NCBI RefSeq assembly: GCF_000144625.1
Contig: NC_014376.1
Coordinates: 1,054,001 to 1,118,000 of the forward strand
DNA length: 64,000 nucleotides
Source of the DNA: [Clostridium] saccharolyticum WM1
GTDB taxonomy: Bacteria; Bacillota; Clostridia; Lachnospirales; Lachnospiraceae
Direction: 5' to 3'
Shown here in pieces: positions 8,277-16,379 of this stretch. Numbering within the stretch: position 1 is the first letter of the stretch; every line of letters begins with the position of its first letter. A model generated the notes under the pieces. The model did no database searches and was not told the origin of the DNA. It worked only from the letters and a program-made list of their open reading frames with translations. A program made the translations under genes and the position numbers.

Positions 8277-9800
8277 ATGAAAAAAAACAGGGTGATGGAC
8301 TTTTTCTCTGCTTTAGGGCGTAGCTTACTGATGCCCATAGCAGCTTTGGCTGCCTGCGGAATTGTACTGGGGCTGACTTCGGCGCTTATGAAGGCGCAGG
8401 TACAGGCGGCGGTTCCGTTATTACAGCAGGGGCTTATATTATTCATTATTTCTACATTAAATAAAGTATCAGGGGTTGTTTTTACACTGATTCCGGTTCT
8501 TTTTTCCATTTCCATTTCCTTTGGCATGGCCAGGGATGAAAAGGAAATAGCCGCATTTGCAGGCTTTATCGGATATTATACGTTTCTCGTGGCATCATCA
8601 TGTATGATCAACTCCGGTTTCATGAATTTCGGGGCTTTAAAGATATCCACGATTCTGGGTGTTGAGACGCTGGATATGGGAGCAGTTGCCGGTATTGTTT
8701 CCGGTATCATAACCGCTTCGCTCCATAACCGGTATCACAAAATCACCTTCCCGGTAGCCATTTCCTTTTATGGCGGCAAACGTTTTGTGGCCATTGTGGT
8801 CATCATGGCCATGGCTGTGGTGGGGCTGGTGGCTCCGATCATCTGGTCGCCTGTGTCCATGGTCATTGACGGCATGGGAGGTCTGATATCTGCCACAGGG
8901 CTGGCCGGGGTATTTGGCTACGGATTCCTGGAACGTCTACTGATTCCCACCGGCCTGCATCACGTTTTAAACGGCATATTCCGCACCACCTCCATAGGAG
9001 GAACCTATGAAGGCGTGGAAGGATGCCTGAATATCTTTTTGCAGTTTGTTGATAAGGTAGACATTTCTGAGCTCAGGCAATTCACCGTATTTTTAGGACA
9101 GGGGAAAATGCCCATGATGATGTTCGGACTTCCGGCAGCGGCTTTGGCGATCTACAGGACCTCTCCTCCGGAGAAAAAAAGCAAGGTAAAAGCTCTCATG
9201 ATTGCAGGTGTTGCAGCCAGCATTGTGTCAGGAATCACCGAACCCCTGGAATTCTCATTTATGTTTATTGCTCCCCCCCTGTTTCTCTTCCACGCAGTCA
9301 TGGGAGGACTGTCCTTTCTGCTCATGGCGGCTTGTAACGTCATTATCGGAAACACAGGCGGCGGACTGATCGATTTTCTGATCTGGGGCGTGTTCCAGCC
9401 GGGATCCCGCTGGTACTGGGTAATTATCACAGGACCCTTCTTTTCCCTGGCCTATTATTTTGTTTTCAAAAGCTATTTGACAAAAAAACAGCTTTCCATT
9501 GACGTATCTGACGAAGAACAGGAGACAGGTTCCCGGGGGAGCTCCATGGAAGATAAGCAGCATGCCCTGGCATCCAGAATTATAGAGGGTCTTGGAGGAA
9601 CCGGAAATATTGCAGTGGTGAACAACTGTCTGACCAGGCTTCGTGTGGACATAAAGGATATGGGACTGGTAAGTGAAGAGCTTTTAAAGAAAACCGGTGC
9701 AATGGGATTTGTCCGTTCCAGCGATAGCCACATTCAGGTGATTTATGGACCAAAGGTGGAAGGAATTGCATCCAACGTAAGGGAAATATTAAAATATTAA
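8277..9800 (+). CDS. PTS alpha-glucoside transporter subunit IICB
   Basis: 507 aa membrane protein that imports and phosphorylates an alpha-glucoside. Residues about 1-410 are the multi-TM EIIC domain of the glucose/maltose family (GLHHVLNG and GITEPLEFSFMF are typical). Residues about 430-505 are EIIB, with the phosphorylated Cys 451 in NNCLTRLR. No EIIA domain is present, so it must borrow a IIA from elsewhere, as MalB/GlvC-type systems do. The frame extends back to 8250, but GGGAGAGG at 8261-8268 supports ATG 8277. Confidence 0.9.
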   Translation: MKKNRVMDFFSALGRSLLMPIAALAACGIVLGLTSALMKAQVQAAVPLLQQGLILFIISTLNKVSGVVFTLIPVLFSISISFGMARDEKEIAAFAGFIGYYTFLVASSCMINSGFMNFGALKISTILGVETLDMGAVAGIVSGIITASLHNRYHKITFPVAISFYGGKRFVAIVVIMAMAVVGLVAPIIWSPVSMVIDGMGGLISATGLAGVFGYGFLERLLIPTGLHHVLNGIFRTTSIGGTYEGVEGCLNIFLQFVDKVDISELRQFTVFLGQGKMPMMMFGLPAAALAIYRTSPPEKKSKVKALMIAGVAASIVSGITEPLEFSFMFIAPPLFLFHAVMGGLSFLLMAACNVIIGNTGGGLIDFLIWGVFQPGSRWYWVIITGPFFSLAYYFVFKSYLTKKQLSIDVSDEEQETGSRGSSMEDKQHALASRIIEGLGGTGNIAVVNNCLTRLRVDIKDMGLVSEELLKKTGAMGFVRSSDSHIQVIYGPKVEGIASNVREILKY

Positions 9801-9808
9801 AAACAAAG

Positions 9809-9848
9809 AAAGCTGTCTGACCGTGCAGTTATGGTCAGACAGCTTTTT
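9809..9848. terminator. Bidirectional terminator between the PTS gene and rpiR genes
   Basis: Perfect 14-bp stem (9809-9822 with 9833-9846), 10-base loop, T run on the plus side and A-rich flank that serves the minus side. It sits between convergent genes. Confidence 0.85.
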
Positions 9849-10640
9849 CTATATTCCGGGCGGAGGGGCAGTGCCGCCTTCCTCTGCCGGGGAATTCTGT
9901 TTGATCCTGGCTGCCAGTTCTATAAGGAGCTGGATCATGGTGAATATTCCAAGCCTGGGATTGATGTCTACATGACGGTATTCCTCATTCCGGTCATTGG
10001 TGCAGAGAGCGAAGGTGCTATATGGGATCAGGGGGCTGTCCTTTTCGCAGGTAAGCAGTACTGTTATGGCACCCCGGGCCTTGGCCCTGCGAAAGACGGA
10101 TAGATAGCGCCTGGCATCCCCATGGGCTGTAATGATGAAAAGAACGGCATTGCTGCTGATCTCATATATCAGTCCGTTAAGCAGGCGCTGCCACTCCACC
10201 AGAATGCAGGGACAGTCCAGGGTGGTCAGGACGGTCTGGAGGTATTTGGCCGCCAGGGAGCTTAAATTAGAGCCGTAAATATAAATGGGCCGGTCGCTGG
10301 TTAACAGCCCGGCAATTTCTTCCAGTTTCTCCTCATCCACCTGATCCAGATTGTCTTTAAACAGGGCAAGAGAGTGGTGGACCAGATCATCCGCTCGGAA
10401 GGTCTGAGGATGCAGCTGCTTTAATTCCTTGCGCACCTGGTATTTGAATTCGTTATAGCCTTTTAAGCCCAGCTTCTGGCAGAAACGGACAATGGTGGCA
10501 TTGGAGGTATATAAGCCTGCGCTTAAATCATTTAAATTAGCATAAACAGAAGAGGGGAGATTGGATTCAAAATACTTCAGGATCCCTTCTTCCGTATCTG
10601 TAAGCGTAAGCTGATGTGCCTTTTCAAATAATGGAATCAT
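9849..10640 (-). CDS. RpiR family sugar-phosphate-responsive regulator (second of tandem pair)
   Basis: 263 aa. The N-terminal HTH_6 domain contains the typical LYTSNATIVRFCQKLGLKGY segment near residues 44-63. The C-terminal SIS domain (residues about 115-245, IYIYGSNLSS) would bind a phosphosugar. Its start lies inside the end of the upstream rpiR gene (17-base overlap), so the two are translationally coupled. Convergence on the GH4/PTS unit suggests it controls that unit. Confidence 0.85.
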   Translation of the reverse strand: MIPLFEKAHQLTLTDTEEGILKYFESNLPSSVYANLNDLSAGLYTSNATIVRFCQKLGLKGYNEFKYQVRKELKQLHPQTFRADDLVHHSLALFKDNLDQVDEEKLEEIAGLLTSDRPIYIYGSNLSSLAAKYLQTVLTTLDCPCILVEWQRLLNGLIYEISSNAVLFIITAHGDARRYLSVFRRAKARGAITVLLTCEKDSPLIPYSTFALCTNDRNEEYRHVDINPRLGIFTMIQLLIELAARIKQNSPAEEGGTAPPPGI

Positions 10641-11448
10641 GATTTTCCCCCTGCTCTGTCTGGTCCCTGCCAGACTGCTTGTAGTGAAGATAGCTTCGTA
10701 TAATAACGTCGATCACGTAAAACACGGGAAGCCTGGAGGTGAATTCTGCGCCAGAGTTCTCCCGCTGGTCAGTGAAGAAGCGGAAATTAACAGTGGCCAG
10801 GCTGGCAACGGCATTGTTGGTATATGGAGTGATGGAGAGGATGGGGACGTTGTTCATACGGGCAATTTTTCCAAGGCGCAGGGTGGGGCCGAAATCCCCT
10901 GTGGTGCTGATTAAGATCAGCAGGGATTCCGTATGGATGTTTCTTAAGATATGCTCACCCATTTTGCCGGATTCGATCTTGTACACATTCTGGCGTCCGA
11001 TGGAAAAAAGCAGCTTCTCAAAATAGTCACTCAGAATGGAAGTGATCCCTCCGGGTGCCCATAAATAAACCGGGCAGTCACTGTCAAAATACCGGAAGGC
11101 CGAGCTGAGCTGATCTTCGGATATGAGGCTGGAGGTCCCTTCCACGTTGGAACACAGGCTGTCAATCAGGATCCGGGTGGTGAAGGCCTGGGTCTTTGAA
11201 GCGGCAGATCCTGTACCTTCTTTTCTTCCTTCGGCACGAAGTGCATATTTAAACTCTGCAAAGCCGGAGTACCCAAGCTTCTTGCAAAAACGCAGGATGG
11301 TGGCAGAGGAATAGGCTGTCTGGGAGGCCAGTGACTGTATGCTCATATCCAGAATCTCTTCGGTGTGTTCATAAACAAATTTCAGGATGTTCAGTTCGTT
11401 GCTGCTTAGGCTTTTAATAACAGTATCATCCAGATGAAGTGTGACCAT
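10624..11448 (-). CDS. RpiR family regulator (first of tandem pair)
   Basis: 274 aa with the same HTH_6 (AYSSATILRFCKKLGYSGF) plus SIS architecture as the downstream paralogue, but with clearly different sequence, so an old duplication or two independent regulators. The SIS part has VYLWAPGGITS in place of the usual glycine-rich start. AGGAGG lies 6 bases before ATG 11448. It is transcribed from the promoter at 11479-11506. Confidence 0.85.
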   Translation of the reverse strand: MVTLHLDDTVIKSLSSNELNILKFVYEHTEEILDMSIQSLASQTAYSSATILRFCKKLGYSGFAEFKYALRAEGRKEGTGSAASKTQAFTTRILIDSLCSNVEGTSSLISEDQLSSAFRYFDSDCPVYLWAPGGITSILSDYFEKLLFSIGRQNVYKIESGKMGEHILRNIHTESLLILISTTGDFGPTLRLGKIARMNNVPILSITPYTNNAVASLATVNFRFFTDQRENSGAEFTSRLPVFYVIDVIIRSYLHYKQSGRDQTEQGENHDSII

Positions 11449-11478
11449 AGGAAACCTCCTCGCAAATCTCTTTTGTCC

Positions 11479-11506
11479 ATTTTATCACGAATGCATGAGA
11501 AGTCAA
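11479..11506 (-). promoter_or_regulatory. Promoter of the tandem rpiR genes
   Basis: On the minus strand, TTGACT (11506-11501), a 16-base spacer and TAAAAT (11484-11479), 30 bases before the first rpiR start. Confidence 0.65.
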
Positions 11507-11578
11507 TGCGGCCTGGGGGAAATGGGAAGGCAGCCAGGCTAAATGCCTGGGGAATCAGGAGCAGTTTGTGGCAACAGA

Positions 11579-11607
11579 TTGACAGTATGGTCTCTTTGTG
11601 CTACATT
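11579..11607 (+). promoter_or_regulatory. Promoter of the nucleoside phosphorylase-ECF operon
   Basis: TTGACA at 11579-11584, 17-base spacer, TACATT at 11602-11607. It is divergent from the rpiR promoter. A CCAGGC/GCCTGG hairpin (11534-11550) lies between the two promoters. Confidence 0.65.
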
Positions 11608-11631
11608 CAGGACATAAAAGGGTGAAAGGAG

Positions 11632-12381
11632 ATGATGCCTGTGGCTGAGATCATGCCTCATATTAAGCTGTCGGAAGAACATGCCGTTCCCTATGGGCTG
11701 CTGCCGGGAGACCCGAAACGTCTTGACCGGATTGCAGCCTGTCTCACGGATGTGGAGGAACTGGCCTTTCACAGGGAGTTTCGAAGTCTTAAGGGAAAAT
11801 ACAGGGGAGTTCCGGTCATGGCGGTATCCACAGGAATTGGAGGAGCGTCCGCTGCCATAGCCGTGGAGGAACTGGCCAGGATCGGGGTGAAGGCCATGAT
11901 CCGGATTGGAAGCTGCGGGGCGCTGCAAAAGGGAATCCGTCTTGGGGATTTGATTCTGGTTAATGGGGCTGTCAGAGATGACGGAGCCTCGTCCTCTTAT
12001 GTGGATTCCATTTTTCCGGCTGTGCCGGATACGGAGCTTTTGCTTTCCTGCATGGAAAGCGCCAGGCAACTGGGTGCCAGGACTCATGTAGGAATAGCCA
12101 GAAGCCATGACAGCTTTTACATTGATGAGGAGAAGGAAGTCTGTGCCTTTTGGGCAGGAAAGGGAGTGATGGGCTCTGATATGGAAACCGCAGCGTTATT
12201 TGTGGTGGGTGGACTGCGGGGAGTGAAAACCGCCTCTATTTTAAATGTAGTGGTTGAACATGAAGAATCCTTGGAGGACAGCATCAACAGCTATACAGGC
12301 GGAGAGTCCGCCATGATGAGGGGAGAGCATCTGGAGATCCTGACGGCTTTGGAAGCCTTTGTCCGGCTGGATCAAGGCTGA
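11632..12381 (+). CDS. Nucleoside phosphorylase, uridine phosphorylase-like
   Basis: 249 aa cytoplasmic enzyme that splits a (deoxy)nucleoside with phosphate into base plus ribose 1-phosphate. Family marks are GLLPGDPKRLDRIA (phosphate site), STGIGGASAA, IRIGSCGAL and the ribose-binding acidic motif SDMETAAL near residue 185. Overall it is closer to uridine phosphorylase than to hexameric PNP, but base specificity cannot be read off. AAAGGAG ends at 11631, so the true start may be ATG 11635 or GTG 11641. First gene of a four-gene unit with an ECF importer, which suggests the imported substrate is a nucleoside. Confidence 0.8.
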   Translation: MMPVAEIMPHIKLSEEHAVPYGLLPGDPKRLDRIAACLTDVEELAFHREFRSLKGKYRGVPVMAVSTGIGGASAAIAVEELARIGVKAMIRIGSCGALQKGIRLGDLILVNGAVRDDGASSSYVDSIFPAVPDTELLLSCMESARQLGARTHVGIARSHDSFYIDEEKEVCAFWAGKGVMGSDMETAALFVVGGLRGVKTASILNVVVEHEESLEDSINSYTGGESAMMRGEHLEILTALEAFVRLDQG

Positions 12382-12428
12382 AAGAAAACCATCTTTCAGC
12401 CTGTAAAAAAATGATTGGAGGAAATGAG

Positions 12429-13031
12429 ATGAAAAATTTATTCAAAACCAAATTAAACGCGGCCTGCTTTGTGCTGATTCCTGCCTGTATTGGAATCAAC
12501 TATTTAGGAAAGCTTTTTGCGTCAGTTTTAAAGCTGCCTCTTTGGCTGGATTCCATCGGCACCTGCATCGGAGGAATACTGGGCGGGCCTGTCATCGGAG
12601 GAATCTGCGGAGCTGCCAATAACTTGATTTACGGTTTTACCACAGGTGATTCCATTACCCTGGTCTATGCCCTGACCAGCCTGGGAATCGGCGTGGCGGT
12701 AGGAATCATGGCAAGGCTCGGACGCATGGAAAGGCTTTCGGGGGCCATACTCACCGCCTGTGTGGCAGGCCTTACGGCTGTTGTGATCTCCACTCCTTTA
12801 AACATCATTTTCTGGGGAGGAACCACGGGTAATATCTGGGGAGATGCTGTCTTTGCCTGGTCACAGGCTTCCGGGCTTCCTGTTGCTTTTGGATCCTTCC
12901 TGGATGAAGTCATCGTGGATGTGCCGGATAAACTGATCACCCTGTTGATTGTGTTTGCCATCATCAAAGGACTTCCCAAAAAACTTACCTCTCTTTACGA
13001 AGTGGATGATGAAGTAATGAGTCTGGATTAA
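12429..13031 (+). CDS. ECF transporter substrate-binding (S) component, unknown ligand
   Basis: 200 aa integral membrane protein with about six TM segments and the ECF-S features: a glycine-rich LDSIGTCIGGILGGPVIG stretch after TM1 and an acidic C-terminal tail. GGAGG at 12417-12421 supports ATG 12429. Genes for T and fused A-A' components follow, so the module is self-contained. Linkage to a nucleoside phosphorylase suggests a nucleoside or related compound. This is context inference; it is not one of the vitamin S components I can recognise. Confidence 0.75.
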   Translation: MKNLFKTKLNAACFVLIPACIGINYLGKLFASVLKLPLWLDSIGTCIGGILGGPVIGGICGAANNLIYGFTTGDSITLVYALTSLGIGVAVGIMARLGRMERLSGAILTACVAGLTAVVISTPLNIIFWGGTTGNIWGDAVFAWSQASGLPVAFGSFLDEVIVDVPDKLITLLIVFAIIKGLPKKLTSLYEVDDEVMSLD

Positions 13032-13051
13032 AGCAGGAAAGGCAGAATTAT

Positions 13052-13825
13052 ATGAAAAGTATCAGTCTTTACGTGGATAAAGATACCTTCTTAACCAGGC
13101 TGCATCCCTTTGCCAAGATGTTTTATATTCTGACAGCTGTCAGCGCACCCCTGATCGGGGGTGCGCTTTGGATGTACATCCTGTTTTTAGGCCTTAGCCT
13201 ATGCCTTTTGGCCAGCGGAAAGATCGTAAGCAGGGTTCTGCCCTTGATCGCATTTTCTTTTACCATTATCTTTACCATTTTTTTGATCCACGGTCTTTTT
13301 AACCAGGAGAACCAGAAGGCTTTGTTTCGTCTTGGCCCTCTTGTATTTTATCAGGAAGGTCTTCTTTATGCGGCCAGGATCGGGCTTAATATCTTAAACA
13401 TGCTTTTGGCCTTTGCCACCTTTGTATTGGCCACCAAGCCTGCGGATCTGGTGGAAACCATGGAGCAGGCAGGCTTTTCTCCCAGATTCGGATATATGAT
13501 CAGCTCTGTTTTCCAGATCATTCCCCAGATGATGGGGACCATGAATACCATCATGGATGCCCAGAGAAGCCGGGGCATGGAAACAGAGGGGAGTCTGCTT
13601 GTAAGGGCCAGGGCGTTTATTCCCCTGATTTCGCCTGTAGTCAGCAGCTCCCTGATCAACACCAGGGAAAGGGCCATAGCCCTGGAGGTACGGGGATTTG
13701 ATTCAAGGATCAAAAAGACATTTTTAAGGGAACACAGGTTCAATGGGAGGGACAAGACATTCCTGTCACTTATGGTCCTGCTTATTGCCGGTTCCGTGAT
13801 ATGGAGGGTGCTTGCATGGCTTTGA
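13052..13825 (+). CDS. ECF transporter transmembrane (T) component
   Basis: 257 aa CbiQ/EcfT-type protein that couples the S component to the ATPases. It carries two Ala-Arg-Gly-type coupling motifs: AQRSRGME near residue 170 and ALEVRGFD near residue 210. About five TM segments. The ATPase gene overlaps its last 10 bases, indicating translational coupling. Confidence 0.85.
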   Translation: MKSISLYVDKDTFLTRLHPFAKMFYILTAVSAPLIGGALWMYILFLGLSLCLLASGKIVSRVLPLIAFSFTIIFTIFLIHGLFNQENQKALFRLGPLVFYQEGLLYAARIGLNILNMLLAFATFVLATKPADLVETMEQAGFSPRFGYMISSVFQIIPQMMGTMNTIMDAQRSRGMETEGSLLVRARAFIPLISPVVSSSLINTRERAIALEVRGFDSRIKKTFLREHRFNGRDKTFLSLMVLLIAGSVIWRVLAWL

Positions 13826-15507
13826 TCGAAGTGAAAAACTTGAAATACCGGTATCCCCATAGGTCAGATCTGGCTCTTGACGGAATCGATTTTCAGGTGG
13901 AAAAGGGGCAGTTTATCGGGATTGCCGGTGAGAACAAGGCAGGAAAGAGCACCTTGTGCCAGGCCTTTGCCGGGCTGGTTCCCACCATGTTCCGGGGGGC
14001 TTACGGAGGAGGAATCCTCATTGACGGAGCGGAGGCGGCGAAGACACCCATTGCCTCGCTGTGCCAGAAGGTTGGGCTTGTGTTCCAGAACCCGTTTAAC
14101 CAGCTTTCGGGAGCAAAGGATACGGTTTTTGAGGAAATTGCCTTTGGGCTTCAAAACCTGGGGATTTCCAGGGATGAGATTTTTAAGAGGGTGGAAAAAA
14201 ATTTAAAGCTTCTGGATATTGAGGAATACAGGGACAGAAATCCCTTTGATCTATCCGGCGGACAGACCCAGAGGGTGGCTATCGCCAGCATTCTCGCCAT
14301 GGAGCCTAAAATCATCGTCCTTGATGAGCCTACCTCCCAGCTGGACCCGCAGGGAAGCGAAGAGGTGTTCCGGGTGGTTGACAAGCTGGCAAAAACAGGC
14401 ATCACCATTATTATGGTGGAGCAGAAAATAGAGAAGCTTGCCTCCTATTGTCATAAGATCCTTCTTCTTCATGAAGGAAAACAGGTAGCCTTTGATACAC
14501 CGGAACGGATTTTTTCAAGGGATGATCTGGAAGCGCTTGGTGTGAAGCCGCCGGTTTATACTCAGGTATGCAGGGCCCTTGGCGTCAGCAGAAAGGAAGG
14601 GGATGATAAGCTTTATCCAGTCACCCTGGAACAGATGGAACATTTAAAGGATCAGTTTCCGCCTAAGCTGATTGGCAGGACTTTTCCAAAAGGCAGGAAC
14701 GTGGAGCCGGGCCAGGAAGTGTTCCAAATTCAGGATCTTGGGTTTCATTACCAGCCGGATACTCCGGTAATTGAGCACTTAGATCTTTGCCTGGATGCAA
14801 GACCTACCGCCATCATCGGACAAAATGGGGCAGGGAAGACCACCCTGGTCAAGCTGCTGAAGGGACTTTTAAAGCCTGAGGCTGGAAGCATTCTCTTTGA
14901 AGGAGAAGATATATCCAGGAGAACCGTGGCGCAGCTTGCCGGAAAGGTGGGGTATGTGTTCCAGAACCCGGATGACCAGATATTTAAAAACAGAGTGATG
15001 GAAGAGGTTATGGTGGGACCTTTAAATTTGGGGATGAGCCGGAGCGAGGCGCAAAAGAGGGCATCGGAGGCCCTTGCAATGGTAGGACTTATGGAGGCGG
15101 CAGAGGAAAATCCTTATGACCTTGATTTATCGGAAAGGAAAATGGTAGCCATCGCTTCGGTGGTGGCCATGGATCCCAGAGTCCTTATTTTAGATGAACC
15201 AACCATAGCCCAGGATGCAGGAGGAAGGGCCGTGTTGGGACAGATAGTCCGTACCTTAAGGGAAAAGGGAAAATTTGTACTGGCGATCCTTCATGATATG
15301 GATTTTGTTGCAGAATACTTTGAACGGGTCATTATCATGGCTCACGGAAAAGTACTGTCCGACGGACCGGGAGAAGAGGTTTTTTATGAAAAGGATAGCT
15401 TATCCAAGGCCAGGCTGGAGCAGCCTCACACCACCAGGCTGTGTGAATTTCTGGGCTATGAGGGTGCATTTTTGACGGCAGAGGATATAAAGGCTGCGGA
15501 CAGATAG
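13816..15507 (+). CDS. ECF transporter fused ATPase (A-A')
   Basis: 563 aa protein with two ABC domains in one chain, energising the ECF importer. Domain 1 has Walker A GENKAGKST, signature LSGGQTQRVA and LDEPTSQLDP. Domain 2 has Walker A GQNGAGKTT and LDEPTIAQD, but its signature reads LSERKMVAIAS instead of LSGGQ, so one of the two ATP sites is probably degenerate. GGAGGG at 13803-13808 supports ATG 13816, overlapping the T gene. The architecture resembles YkoD. Confidence 0.85.
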   Translation: MALIEVKNLKYRYPHRSDLALDGIDFQVEKGQFIGIAGENKAGKSTLCQAFAGLVPTMFRGAYGGGILIDGAEAAKTPIASLCQKVGLVFQNPFNQLSGAKDTVFEEIAFGLQNLGISRDEIFKRVEKNLKLLDIEEYRDRNPFDLSGGQTQRVAIASILAMEPKIIVLDEPTSQLDPQGSEEVFRVVDKLAKTGITIIMVEQKIEKLASYCHKILLLHEGKQVAFDTPERIFSRDDLEALGVKPPVYTQVCRALGVSRKEGDDKLYPVTLEQMEHLKDQFPPKLIGRTFPKGRNVEPGQEVFQIQDLGFHYQPDTPVIEHLDLCLDARPTAIIGQNGAGKTTLVKLLKGLLKPEAGSILFEGEDISRRTVAQLAGKVGYVFQNPDDQIFKNRVMEEVMVGPLNLGMSRSEAQKRASEALAMVGLMEAAEENPYDLDLSERKMVAIASVVAMDPRVLILDEPTIAQDAGGRAVLGQIVRTLREKGKFVLAILHDMDFVAEYFERVIIMAHGKVLSDGPGEEVFYEKDSLSKARLEQPHTTRLCEFLGYEGAFLTAEDIKAADR

Positions 15508-15541
15508 CCATTGCATCTTTGCTCCTATCCGCAGGCAGGAA

Positions 15542-15585
15542 ACGCCTGGCTTACAGAGGAATCCCTTTGAAGCCAGGTGTTTTTT
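15542..15585 (+). terminator. Terminator of the ECF operon
   Basis: 11-bp stem (15542-15552 with 15570-15580), 17-base loop, followed by a run of T to 15585. Confidence 0.75.
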
Positions 15586-15605
15586 ATGTTGGAAGGAAGA
15601 CTATT

Positions 15606-16115
15606 CTAGGTTTTTCTTTCAGGAGGGCAGAAAACCACGATCATCAGGGGAGTGGTGGCAGCCGGGATGCTTCGGGTGGTAAACTCGTAAAGAACAAGAA
15701 GAAAATGGCCGCCTGGATTGTAAAAGTAAGTCTGCCCGTTGGAAAGGATGAGCGTTGTCTCGCTTTGATTAGAAAGGTTCAGCTTCAGGGTTTGAGAAGA
15801 ATTCAACAGGTTTTCGTCAAAATAATCTAAAACAGCCTCATACCCATCGCTGTTTTCCGCAAGAAGGACCGCTGTAAACTGGGGCGGATAAATAAGAGGC
15901 ACAGGCGCTTTGGTATCATAGAAGGCAACAATGGAATCACCGGTGTGAAAGGTGTACTGGTCAAGGACATAGGTTTGGGGAGTGACTATAAAATTTGTTT
16001 GTCCCAGGCTCTCACTCATGATGGAGATAATCATGTTGCAGCTTTTGTCTTCCGAAGAGGTCATTAAGGGATTAACGGAAGTAACTGTTCCGTAAACAGG
16101 AGAATAGCGTGCCAT
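15606..16115 (-). CDS. Hypothetical protein, small beta-rich
   Basis: 169 aa, no family recognised. No signal peptide or TM segment. The sequence alternates short hydrophobic strands with polar turns (VYGTVTSVN, NFIVTPQTYVL, GDSIVAFYD), suggesting an all-beta, possibly OB-like fold, and ends in a basic tail. AAAGGA precedes ATG 16115 on the minus strand. It is convergent with the ECF operon and divergent from the second ykuD gene. Codon use matches its neighbours, so the gene looks real. Confidence 0.6.
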   Translation of the reverse strand: MARYSPVYGTVTSVNPLMTSSEDKSCNMIISIMSESLGQTNFIVTPQTYVLDQYTFHTGDSIVAFYDTKAPVPLIYPPQFTAVLLAENSDGYEAVLDYFDENLLNSSQTLKLNLSNQSETTLILSNGQTYFYNPGGHFLLVLYEFTTRSIPAATTPLMIVVFCPPERKT

Positions 16116-16309
16116 AAAAGATCCTTTTCATCATTCTTATTTTTATCTTATGAAGGAGGCAAAGGCATTATGAAATATTTTCCCATCATGAGAAGCCGGA
16201 ATTCACTTAAAATCCTTATAAGGAAAGCCTTACCCCCCATCATGTACTGGAGAATGGACAGGAAAGAGGAAATCGTAATAAAAATGTCAAGAAATATACC
16301 GTAAATATT

Positions 16310-16339
16310 TAGACAAATTTCGCGGTTTTCATGTATAAT
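16310..16339 (+). promoter_or_regulatory. Promoter of the second YkuD gene
   Basis: TAGACA (16310-16315), an 18-base spacer and TATAAT (16334-16339), 40 bases before ATG 16380. Confidence 0.55.
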
Positions 16340-16379
16340 ATACTCTGAACGATAAGGTAAGCAAAGAGGTAGGTATTAA

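Noticed and set aside
4190..9831. The 14-base string CTGACCGTGCAGTT occurs near 4190 and again in the terminator near 9818
   Set aside because: Too short and without shared context. At 9818 it is explained by the terminator stem and loop, so probably chance or terminator debris.
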